In this document: one piece after another, positions 35,209 to 44,111 of the stretch
How positions within the stretch are numbered: the first letter of the stretch is position 1
Layout of the letters: every line of letters starts with the position of its first letter
Origin: DASYXW01 sp035934405
GTDB lineage: Bacteria > Acidobacteriota > Terriglobia > UBA7540
DNA: 64,000 bases
Assembly (NCBI GenBank): GCA_035934405.1
Contig: DASYXW010000044.1
Location: forward strand, 1-64,000
Reading direction: 5' to 3'
Position numbers and translations under genes: made by a program
The notes under the pieces: generated by a model
What the model saw: the letters and a program-made list of their open reading frames with translations, nothing else
Databases searched by the model: none
Told to the model about the DNA's origin: nothing

Positions 35209-35217
35209 TGGTAATCT
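35209..35217 (+). promoter_or_regulatory. Extended -10 element of the sugar-binding protein gene
   Basis: TGG followed by TAATCT (35212-35217) could serve as an extended -10 element about 76 bases upstream of the ATG at 35293. The match is modest. Confidence 0.3.
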
Positions 35218-35292
35218 CGGTTTCCCGCGACGCAAGGCGGACGGGCTGGATTTCGAGAAGCGGGCTCGCAGCAAGCACAAGGGAGGTGGCGG

Positions 35293-36309
35293 ATGAAAAT
35301 GGGTCGAGGGAGATGGGCTGTGGCTGGAGTGCTTGTCGCGGGCAGCGTGTTCGCCTCTTGCGGGAAGGCCCCGCATCAGGACGAACACTACATTTTCGTG
35401 GCCGCGAACATCCAGCTTTCCTACTGGCAGGAAGCGCGCGCCGGCTTCATGGATGCGGTGCGCCAGCTCGGGTTCGGCGTCAAGGCAGACTTTGTAGGGC
35501 CGGAGGCCTTCTCCCCGAACGACGAACTGGACGCCTTCGAGAAGGCGGCGGCGACCCATCCCACGGGCATCATTGTTGCTCCGGTAGACGCCAAGCTCTT
35601 TAAGGGCGCCATCGACGAAGCCGTGCAGGACGGCACGCCCGTGATCTGCATCGACTCCGACGCGCCCGATTCGAAGCGGCTCATGTTCATCGGCACGGAC
35701 AACTACCGCGCCGGCACCGCCGCCGCGAAGAAGCTGGCCGACGCGCTGAAAGGCGAGGGCTATGTGATCATCATCACGATTCCCGGCCAGTTGAACCTGG
35801 AGGAACGCCGGCGCGCCGCGATGGACGTCTTCGCCGGCTATCCCAAGATCAAGGTCATCCAGACCATCGATGACAAAGGCGACCCCCGGCAGGCGAACGA
35901 TCAGATTTCCGCGATGCTCGATGCCAAGAAGGAATTCGACGGCGTTCTAGCCCTCGAAGCCTCCGGCGGACCCGGAGCCGCCGAGGCTTTCCATCGCCTC
36001 AACCTCGACGGCAAAGTCCCGGTCGTGGCCATGGACAAAGATCCGGAGACGCTGGACTTCATCTCCACCGGCGCCGTGGTGAGCTCGATTGCCCAGAAGC
36101 CCTACACGATGGCCTTCTACGGGCTGCGATTCCTGGACGACCTGCACCACAACGTGGTGCACCAGTTCACCAACTGGCGGACGGCGCCGGCGTCTCCGCT
36201 GCCCACGCTGGTCGATACCGGATTCGGTATCGTAGACACCAGTGACCTCGCGGCCTTCCAGGCGGCGGCCGCGACCTATACGCACCAACCGGGGCAGTTG
36301 GGACCGTGA
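35293..36309 (+). CDS. Periplasmic sugar-binding lipoprotein (RbsB-like)
   Basis: A 338-residue type 1 periplasmic binding protein with a lipobox (VFASC, Cys at about 23) for anchoring by signal peptidase II. Family features are YWQEARAGFMDAVRQLG, GIIVAPVDAKLF, GTPVICIDSDAP, FIGTDNYRAGT and GVLALEASGGPGAAEAF. Ribose, galactose or inositol-type ligands are typical. No ABC permease or ATPase gene is next to it, so it may feed a distant transporter or act as a sensor. GGGAGG lies six to seven bases before the ATG. A heptad array follows the stop codon. Confidence 0.87.
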   Translation: MKMGRGRWAVAGVLVAGSVFASCGKAPHQDEHYIFVAANIQLSYWQEARAGFMDAVRQLGFGVKADFVGPEAFSPNDELDAFEKAAATHPTGIIVAPVDAKLFKGAIDEAVQDGTPVICIDSDAPDSKRLMFIGTDNYRAGTAAAKKLADALKGEGYVIIITIPGQLNLEERRRAAMDVFAGYPKIKVIQTIDDKGDPRQANDQISAMLDAKKEFDGVLALEASGGPGAAEAFHRLNLDGKVPVVAMDKDPETLDFISTGAVVSSIAQKPYTMAFYGLRFLDDLHHNVVHQFTNWRTAPASPLPTLVDTGFGIVDTSDLAAFQAAAATYTHQPGQLGP

Positions 36310-36320
36310 AAAAAGCAGGA

Positions 36321-36348
36321 GTCAGAAGACAGAAGTCAGGAGACAGAA
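36321..36348. repeat. Heptad array after the sugar-binding gene
   Basis: Four 7-nt units follow the stop codon: GTCAGAA, GACAGAA, GTCAGGA and GACAGAA, with a partial unit on the left. They are of the AGTCAGG family. The TTGACTCA palindrome begins four bases later. Confidence 0.75.
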
Positions 36349-36351
36349 GAG

Positions 36352-36384
36352 TTGACTCATTGAATCAATGAGCCATTGAGTCAA
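36352..36384. repeat. TTGACTCA palindrome at a convergent junction
   Basis: TTGACTCA near 36352 and TGAGTCAA near 36376 form the outer arms. Inside, CTCATTGA and TCAATGAG form a second palindrome around a single A. The element ends at the edge of the minus-strand TPR gene and matches the style of 6092-6134. Confidence 0.6.
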
Positions 36385-36386
36385 TC

Positions 36387-37196
36387 TTACTGCGTGATGC
36401 CGCCCGCCGGAGTCTGGGCGGCCAGAGTCTTGCGCGCCTGGATGGCTTTCTGCTGCCAGTCTTCCGCGCTCTTAAAATCCGCCGCGCGGGCGTCCGAGTC
36501 AGCTTCGAGGTCGGCCTTCTGCCGAAGCAGCAGGTTGAGGTAGGTCATGGCGTCGTCATAGTTCGGCCGCAGGTCGACGGCCTTCTCGAGCGCCTTGATG
36601 CCGTCGTCCACCAGAGCCGAGTTTTTGGCGCTCAAGTCAGCGCGGATTTTCTCGGGTAGCGGCGGCAGGTCACCCTGGGCGTTCGGCGTGCTCAGCTTCG
36701 AGTCACCGGCGCGCGCGTCGGCGTTGTTTTTGTAACAGACGGCCCAGTTGATGACCCCGATCCAGTAATAGGGCTCGGGGTTATTAGGCTCGGCTTCCGT
36801 GCGCTTCTGCTGAAACTCTTTGGCCTTGTCAAAATCCTTCATGTTGTAATAAATCAGCCCGATAGTGGCGAGCGCGGTGGCGTTCTGGGGGTCCATTTTC
36901 AGGACGTCTCCAAAGGCATCAATTGCCTGCTTGCCGGCCTTGAGGTTGTCCGCCGAATCGCCTCCGGGCACGTACTGCTGAAAGTAGGACATGGCAAGAT
37001 AGAGCCGCGCGTTCACGTAGGTCGGGTCGAGCGACACGGCCTGCTGGAAGTGGTCGATGGCCGCTTGGAACTGGGCGTTGCGGTAGGCATTCACGCCCTT
37101 GTTCAACTGGTCGCGCGCCTTCAGCTTGTTGCAACCGCTCGATACGGCGGCCAGGACCAACACCCCGCAAAGGGCGGCGAGCCTGTAACGTTTCAT
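36387..37196 (-). CDS. TPR-repeat lipoprotein
   Basis: A 269-residue lipoprotein (lipobox VSSGC) with about five tetratricopeptide repeats between residues 25 and 150 (GVNAYRNAQFQAAIDHFQQAV, ALATIGLIYYNMKDFDKAKEF) and one more near 205-235. TPR proteins act as scaffolds. Here it ends the ExbB-ExbD-ExbD group, a placement recurrent in acidobacteria, suggesting a periplasmic partner of that proton-driven complex. GGAGG lies seven to eight bases upstream of the chosen ATG at 37196. Confidence 0.85.
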   Translation of the reverse strand: MKRYRLAALCGVLVLAAVSSGCNKLKARDQLNKGVNAYRNAQFQAAIDHFQQAVSLDPTYVNARLYLAMSYFQQYVPGGDSADNLKAGKQAIDAFGDVLKMDPQNATALATIGLIYYNMKDFDKAKEFQQKRTEAEPNNPEPYYWIGVINWAVCYKNNADARAGDSKLSTPNAQGDLPPLPEKIRADLSAKNSALVDDGIKALEKAVDLRPNYDDAMTYLNLLLRQKADLEADSDARAADFKSAEDWQQKAIQARKTLAAQTPAGGITQ

Positions 37197-37270
37197 CTCG
37201 GTTCCTCCGTGGATCCGCAAGGAGCAGGCGTGAACCCGCGCGCGTAACCGCAAGCGGCGGGCGGTCAAGT

Positions 37271-37696
37271 TCACTGACCTTCTTCCATCTTCTGCGTCAG
37301 CAAGCCGATCTTGTCAATGCCGGCGCCCTTGGCGATGTCGATGATCTGCGCCACCTCGCCGAACTCGAGGCTGGGGTCGCCCTTAACAAAGATGATGCGC
37401 TGGTTGCGAGTCTTGAAGATATCCTCCAGCTTCGCGCCGAGCTGGCTCATCTGGACCGGCTCCTGGTTAATCATCAGTTGCCGCTGCGCATCCATCTGCA
37501 CCACAATGGTGCGGTTGAGCACATCCTGGCTCTCCTGCTTGTCCTTATTGGGCTGGGGAACAAGAGCATCGAGCCCGTTCGGTGTGAGGGGCGTAATCAC
37601 CATGAAGATGATGATCAGCACCAGCAATACGTCGATGAGCGGGGTAACGTTGATGTCGTGCATCGACGAACCCTTACCGCCAACTGCCATAGCCAT
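37271..37696 (-). CDS. exbD: ExbD/TolR biopolymer transport protein
   Basis: A 141-residue protein with the single N-terminal transmembrane segment of ExbD and the proton-path Asp in INVTPLIDVLLVLIIIFMV. A periplasmic domain with LEDIFKTRNQRIIFVKGDP follows. It forms the proton-driven motor with ExbB. The upstream ExbD paralog differs in the periplasmic part, suggesting a heteromeric motor. GGAGGG lies seven bases upstream of the ATG. Confidence 0.93.
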   Translation of the reverse strand: MAMAVGGKGSSMHDINVTPLIDVLLVLIIIFMVITPLTPNGLDALVPQPNKDKQESQDVLNRTIVVQMDAQRQLMINQEPVQMSQLGAKLEDIFKTRNQRIIFVKGDPSLEFGEVAQIIDIAKGAGIDKIGLLTQKMEEGQ

Positions 37697-37804
37697 GGAA
37701 ATACCCTCCCGTGCAGCGCGGGCTTCCAGCTGGCCCGCTGCTTCTTCCTGGTGCCGCCGAGCTTGCCCTAAGCGCAGCGAATGGGATGACCGCGCTACAC
37801 CCGC

Positions 37805-38251
37805 CTACTGCGACGGCGGAATCGCCGGTCCCGATGTTCGCTGCAACCTCGCTGTAAGCAAGCCCAGCGAATCCACCCCCGCGGCGCGGACGCCGTCCAC
37901 CACTTTCACCACGTCACCGTATTTGGCACGGGCATCGCTGCGGATGTAAACCAGCTTGTCCAGCTTCTGCGAGATGAGGTCTTTCACCTTGGGGGTGATA
38001 TCCTCGATCGCCACCGGATGGTCCTTCAGGTAGATCTTGCCGTCGCGAGTGATCGCCACTTCAACCGCGTCCTCATGGTCGTCATCGGGCATGGCGCGGG
38101 GATTGTTGGCCTTGGCCAGATCCACCTGGATGCCCTTGGACAGCATGGGCGTAATCACCATGAAGATAATCAGCAGCACCAGCATGACGTCCACGAGCGG
38201 CGTCACGTTGATATCCGCCACGGCCGGAGGGGCTTTGGGTTTGTGCGCCAT
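37805..38251 (-). CDS. exbD: ExbD/TolR biopolymer transport protein, second copy
   Basis: The 148-residue paralog has INVTPLVDVMLVLLIIFMV with the conserved Asp and a periplasmic domain ending IRSDARAKYGDVVKVVDGVRAAG. It follows ExbB after one base, so it is translated from the same message. Two adjacent ExbD genes behind one ExbB are common in acidobacteria and myxobacteria. Confidence 0.93.
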   Translation of the reverse strand: MAHKPKAPPAVADINVTPLVDVMLVLLIIFMVITPMLSKGIQVDLAKANNPRAMPDDDHEDAVEVAITRDGKIYLKDHPVAIEDITPKVKDLISQKLDKLVYIRSDARAKYGDVVKVVDGVRAAGVDSLGLLTARLQRTSGPAIPPSQ

Positions 38252-38252
38252 G

Positions 38253-38981
38253 TTACCTTCTCCCGCTGCGTTTCAGGAAATAGTCAATCAGCTCCGAGGA
38301 CGAGTTATCCATCTCCACGTCGAAAGCCTCGATCTTACCGGTGAAGTAGTTATAGACCCAGACGGCGGGAATGGCGACGAAGAGGCCGATGGCGGTGGTG
38401 ACCAAGGCTTCCGAAATGCCGCCTGCTACTGCGCCCAAGCCGGTCGTCTTCTGCTGTGAAATGCCCTCGAAGGCGTGGATGATGCCCAGCACGGTTCCGA
38501 ACAGTCCCACGAAAGGCGCGGTGGAGCCGATGGTGGCCAAGCCCGAAACGCCGCGCTTTAACTCGGCGTGAACGATGGCCGAAGCCCGTTCGAGCGCGCG
38601 CTTCGAGGCCTCAATCTCCTCGCCGGAAATCTCGGGCGAAGCTTGGTGCGCCTGGAACTCCTGCAGGCCGGCGGTGACCACCTTGGCGAGGTGGCTCTTC
38701 TTGTTTTGCTCGGCGATGGAAATGGCCTCGTCGATCTTGCCATCCTTCAGCGCGCCGGCCACAGCCGGGGCAAAGGTCCGAGACTGTTTGCGGGCGGCCT
38801 GATAAGCGATGTAGCGGTCAATCATGACCCCGATGGACCACGCCGACATGAAGACGAGCACGATGACGACCATGCGCGCCGGCCAGCCCATGGCCCGCCA
38901 CATGCTGACCGGGTCAAAGCCGACGGTTTCCCCGCCCTCTTGCAACAACAACAAACCCAGCGTCAATGTTCCTGCTAGCAT
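38253..38981 (-). CDS. exbB: ExbB/TolQ/MotA-family proton channel subunit
   Basis: A 242-residue membrane protein with three hydrophobic segments (about 5-15 plus 35-55, 130-155 and 175-200). The family core GLATIGSTAPFVGLFGTVLGIIHAF and ISEALVTTAIGLFVAIPAVWVYN is complete. With ExbD it converts proton flow into work for TonB or Tol. It heads the cluster exbB-exbD-exbD-TPR and lies 226 bp downstream of a TonB gene on the same strand. Confidence 0.93.
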   Translation of the reverse strand: MLAGTLTLGLLLLQEGGETVGFDPVSMWRAMGWPARMVVIVLVFMSAWSIGVMIDRYIAYQAARKQSRTFAPAVAGALKDGKIDEAISIAEQNKKSHLAKVVTAGLQEFQAHQASPEISGEEIEASKRALERASAIVHAELKRGVSGLATIGSTAPFVGLFGTVLGIIHAFEGISQQKTTGLGAVAGGISEALVTTAIGLFVAIPAVWVYNYFTGKIEAFDVEMDNSSSELIDYFLKRSGRR

Positions 38982-39207
38982 GATGCTTCCTCCTTGAGGA
39001 TTTTCAAACTTCCTGCCCGTTCCGGACGCGGAAGGCCTTCACCACAGAGAAACCCAGACCGAGCGCAGTCGCAAGAAAAGATCGTACAATCACTCCGCAC
39101 TCCGCAGGCTCTAGCCCTCATCGCCCCCGGTAGCGTCCACACCGTTCTCGACACCCATTCTGTCTCCGCTGCTCTCTGTATCTCTATGCCTCTGTGGCGA
39201 GCAAGGG
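38982..39207. other. Intergenic stretch with degenerate CTCTGTG-type repeat
   Basis: No gene is seen. CACCACAGAG near 39040 and CTCTGTATCTCTATGCCTC near 39175 followed by TGTGGCGA are variants of the CTCTGTG...CCTCTGTGGTGA string; similar variants occur near 22800 and 45255-45300. The ExbB ribosome site (AGGAGGAA) is at 38989-38996 on the minus strand. Confidence 0.4.
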
Positions 39208-40239
39208 CTACTCCGAGAGCGTGAAGTTGACGTCAATCTCGGTCTCGACTTCCACCGGCTCGCCGTCCAGGAGGTAAGGCTGATAGCGCCACTTGGAAAC
39301 CGCGGCAATAGCCGCCGGGATCAGCAACGGGTGGCCGCTGAGGGCCTTGAGATCCTCAATGGTGCCTTGCTTGCTAATCAGGGCATGCAGGATCACGTGT
39401 CCCTGGATACGGGCCATTTTGGCCAGTTGCGGGTATTCCGGCTGGGGCCGAAAGAGGGCCTTGGCGGCCTCGACGTTGCCGCCTATCTTGATGCGCTTTG
39501 GCGCGGCCGGCTTGGGAGGTGGCGGCGGAGGCGGAGCGCTGCCCATGCCGCCGATGATGCCTCCAATCACGCCGCCGGCGCTGCCGCCCGGCACACCGCC
39601 GGGCACGCCGCCCACCACGCCGACAGACTGTGGCGGTTCCGGCTCGTCTTTCACCTGGGCAATGGTCTTGGGAATCACGGTCGGGGCCTTCATCAGGTCT
39701 TCCACGGACACCCGCTTGATCACCACCTTGGGGGGCGCGGCGGCAGGAGGAGGGGGCGGCGGCGGGGGCGGCGGAGCGGTGAGCGAGGTCATCAATTCCG
39801 CTTTCGGTAACTGCTCGGTAAGGATGAGCGGAATCAAAACAATCACTCCGACGATGATGCCCTCAAAGATGTAGGCCAGCGGCATCGTGGCGCGTTTCCA
39901 GTCACCGGTCTTATTCGCCGTGTATACGAGGAAAAGAATGAACCCCAGCAAGTTGAAGATGAGGACCACGACAAACCATCCCCAAGGGCTCAACCGCAGG
40001 TGTACGCTCTCGGCGTGGGTGTAGCAAAGCATCAGCCCGGTGAAGAAGAACGGCACACCGGCGAAGATGACGGACTGGTTGAGGAGAGTCTGGCCCTCCG
40101 TGCCGAGAAAGATGATGGGCAGGGCAAAATAACCGACGATGACCCCGACGAGGCCGATGCCGAAGGCGATGGCCCAGTGCATCGCCTTCAGTACGGGAGC
40201 GCGGTCGGGCGACGAATCGAGCAAGGTTTCGTCAAACAT
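39208..40239 (-). CDS. TonB-family protein with N-terminal membrane domain
   Basis: The 343-residue product has an unusual N-terminal half with four hydrophobic segments (about 20-45, 55-75, 85-105 and 120-140). A proline run with PPPPPPPPPP, a Gly/Val repeat linker and a C-terminal TonB domain (YPQLAKMARIQGHVILHALISKQG, KWRYQPYLLDGEPV) follow. Multi-pass TonB proteins differ from the one-helix classical type. It precedes ExbB and likely works with it. GGAGG is seven bases upstream of the ATG at 40239; a longer frame to 40287 lacks such support. Confidence 0.85.
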   Translation of the reverse strand: MFDETLLDSSPDRAPVLKAMHWAIAFGIGLVGVIVGYFALPIIFLGTEGQTLLNQSVIFAGVPFFFTGLMLCYTHAESVHLRLSPWGWFVVVLIFNLLGFILFLVYTANKTGDWKRATMPLAYIFEGIIVGVIVLIPLILTEQLPKAELMTSLTAPPPPPPPPPPAAAPPKVVIKRVSVEDLMKAPTVIPKTIAQVKDEPEPPQSVGVVGGVPGGVPGGSAGGVIGGIIGGMGSAPPPPPPPKPAAPKRIKIGGNVEAAKALFRPQPEYPQLAKMARIQGHVILHALISKQGTIEDLKALSGHPLLIPAAIAAVSKWRYQPYLLDGEPVEVETEIDVNFTLSE

Positions 40240-40354
40240 GACTGCCACCTCCGGCGAAATTGAATTGCCGACAATAGCCCAGCACAACGTGCCTCGTCAA
40301 GACATTAACCAGAGCCGGCAACCGTCGCCGCGCTCAGGCCCACCAGCCGGCCCG

Positions 40355-41599
40355 CTACCGCCGCGTGGCTGCTGGTTCCCGCTCCAGGGCCTTCAACTTC
40401 GTGGCCTTTTCCGGCGCTCTGCCCTGGCTGGCCTGGCCGGCCCGCTCGCGCCAGAAGAGCACAATCGGACTGGCGATCGCGAACGAAGAGTAAGTGCCAA
40501 CGATCACACCGATCACCAAAACCAGCGAAAACCCGTGGATCACTTCGCCGCCCAAAAGATAAAGAGCCAGCACGGCGAGGAACGTGAGCCCGGACGTGAG
40601 GATGGTGCGGCTCAGCGTCTGGTTGATGCTACGATTGACCAGGTCTTTGAAATTCTCGCGCTTGCTGAGGTGAACGTTCTCGCGGATGCGGTCAAACACC
40701 ACCACCGTATCGTTCATCGAATAGCCGACCAGGGTGAGCAGGGCGGCGATCACGGTGAGGGTGATTTCCTTGTTCAGCAACGAGAAGATCCCCAGCGTAA
40801 TGATGACGTCATGGAACGTCGCGATGACCGCAGCGACGCCGTAGATTAGCTCAAAGCGAAACCAGATGTAAAGCAACATGGCGCCGAGGCCCGCGAGGGT
40901 GACTTCGAACGCTTTGAGGCGCAGGTCGGCGCCGACCTTGGGCCCCACAATCTCGGTGTTGAAGATGGCGTAGCTCGAAAGATAAAAGTCGTTGGCGAGG
41001 CTTTGGACCACCGCCGGGGTGACGCCGGGCACGCCGGCGAGCTCCTGGAAATCACTGATGAGGCCGCCATGGGCCGTATCGTTGCGGAAGCCGACGATCG
41101 CCGCGGCCAGATCCTGGTACGTTTTCGCCGCGACATCGGAGCCCTTGGTGGCGAGACCCAGCGGGTCGGCGGTGAGCAGGTGGTCGGCCACCGTAACCGG
41201 GCTCGAGTTGTTGAAATCCAGCTTCCCGGCCGGGCCGGCGCCGTAAAGGCCGGAGAGAGCGGTGAGGATATCCTGCGTGCCGGTGTCGAGCGCGCTCGCG
41301 GACGTGGTGGTCTTCAGGTCGAGGCCGATGATGAATTCGTGTTTGTAAGCCGCGTCGTACTGTTGCACGCTGGCGTTGCGAAGGTTGGCCTGGTCGAGCT
41401 TATGGCGGATGGCGTCAACGTCCGGCTGTTTGGAAAACTTCACGTAAACCAGCGTGCCGCCGCGGAAGTCGATGCCGTAAGCCAAGCCGCGATGCCATAT
41501 GATCGAGCCAAGGCCGATTACTGCCAGTAGCAGCGAGCAACCGATGAAGTACCACTTCTTGCCCATCCAATCGACATTGGGCTCGTGAAAGAACTCCAT
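40355..41599 (-). CDS. secF: Protein translocase subunit SecF
   Basis: A 414-residue membrane protein that with SecD uses the proton gradient to help release exported proteins. The first segment ends in AYGIDFRGGTLVYVKF. The C-terminal five-helix domain has IFNTEIVGPKVGADL, GVAAVIATFHDVIITLG, YSMNDTVVVFDRIRENV and RSINQTLSRTILTSG. It is about 90 residues longer than E. coli SecF because the first periplasmic domain carries an insertion. Part of it (ISDFQELAGVPGVTPAVV) looks like a helix-hairpin-helix motif. An unusual 361-bp gap separates it from secD. Confidence 0.95.
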   Translation of the reverse strand: MEFFHEPNVDWMGKKWYFIGCSLLLAVIGLGSIIWHRGLAYGIDFRGGTLVYVKFSKQPDVDAIRHKLDQANLRNASVQQYDAAYKHEFIIGLDLKTTTSASALDTGTQDILTALSGLYGAGPAGKLDFNNSSPVTVADHLLTADPLGLATKGSDVAAKTYQDLAAAIVGFRNDTAHGGLISDFQELAGVPGVTPAVVQSLANDFYLSSYAIFNTEIVGPKVGADLRLKAFEVTLAGLGAMLLYIWFRFELIYGVAAVIATFHDVIITLGIFSLLNKEITLTVIAALLTLVGYSMNDTVVVFDRIRENVHLSKRENFKDLVNRSINQTLSRTILTSGLTFLAVLALYLLGGEVIHGFSLVLVIGVIVGTYSSFAIASPIVLFWRERAGQASQGRAPEKATKLKALEREPAATRR

Positions 41600-41960
41600 G
41601 AACGATCAGCCTTTCCCCAACGAACTTTGACACCACAAGGCGTTGAAATGTTCCCAAACCGCCGGGCGGCTTGCCGGCTAGTGAATCGTGGTCCTGGTTC
41701 CTCGGAAGCGCCGCAACCCAGAAATCGGCCATTCAAATTCGAGGGTCTGAAATGAGACCAATTTCAACCTCCTAAAAATTGGCCGATCCTTTGTTTTCAT
41801 ACACCTAACGGTTTCGTTTTGCGCTTTTGGAGCCCTAAACTAGTATTTTTATAGTTATCAAACTGTGCTGGCCACTATCAACTGTTTCAATAACTTGCAA
41901 TCTCTCGCCGTCAAATCCTCTGGGACCTCGGCCGACTGCCGTGCAGCGCTCACCTCGGGC
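41600..41960. other. AT-rich gap between secF and secD
   Basis: SecD and secF usually abut, yet here 361 bp of lower-GC sequence separates them. ATCGGCCA (near 41724) pairs with TGGCCGAT (near 41778), and GGTCT/AGACC forms an inner hairpin. A minus-strand TTGATA near 41859 could be part of a promoter for secF. No gene is recognised. Confidence 0.45.
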
Positions 41961-43562
<1,602 letters not shown>

Positions 43563-43580
43563 ACGTCCTGAGCCTTTCGG

Positions 43581-43666
43581 TTGACTCTTGACTTCCGAAG
43601 TCAAAGGTCGAAAATCGAAGGCCAAAGTTGAAGGTAGGTTTCGACCATGGAGTTTCGACTGTCGAC
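43581..43666. repeat. Inverted heptad arrays without a gene (secD-yajC gap)
   Basis: Two TTGACT(C/T) units (43581-43594) face five units AGTCAAA, GGTCGAA, AATCGAA, GGCCAAA and GTTGAAG (43599-43633). These in turn face TTTCGAC, CATGGAG, TTTCGAC and TGTCGAC (43639-43666). The right-hand units are the reverse complement of the left family. The last unit touches the yajC stop codon. Confidence 0.7.
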
Positions 43667-44019
43667 TACTTCTTTTTGTTCTTCTCGAGCTCCTGCGAAG
43701 CGTCCTCCGACCCGTTCGATTCGCCCGGCTGCAGCCCCTGGATGGCCGAGCGCGCCACCTCAATCTTCACCTGGGCCGCCACCTGCAGTTGAACCACGCT
43801 GTCCCGGAAGCCCGCTACGGTTCCGTACACACCGCCGCTGGTCACGACGCGGTCGCCGGTCTTCAGGTTGGCCAACATTTCCTGGGTCTTCTTGCGCTGC
43901 TGTTGCTGGGGACGAATGAGGAGGACGTAGAACACCACGACCATGACCAGGATCATGGAGAACGGACTGCGCATCAAATCCAGCAGCGGATTGTCCACAA
44001 GCATGAATCCCAATGGCAT
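43666..44019 (-). CDS. yajC: Preprotein translocase accessory protein YajC
   Basis: A 117-residue single-pass membrane protein with the family core FYVLLIRPQQQQRKKTQEMLANLKTGDRVVTSGGVYG. It associates with SecD-SecF. The position upstream of secD is conserved in many bacteria, as is tgt further upstream. The C-terminus is Glu/Lys-rich. Confidence 0.95.
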   Translation of the reverse strand: MPLGFMLVDNPLLDLMRSPFSMILVMVVVFYVLLIRPQQQQRKKTQEMLANLKTGDRVVTSGGVYGTVAGFRDSVVQLQVAAQVKIEVARSAIQGLQPGESNGSEDASQELEKNKKK

Positions 44020-44111
44020 AGCATCATCCCGGGTTCCGGCGGCGCAACCGAACTTGGTCGAAGGGAAAAACGGCCCACCAGCAGCGGAATGCAGATGCCT
44101 CAGGTCCAGAA

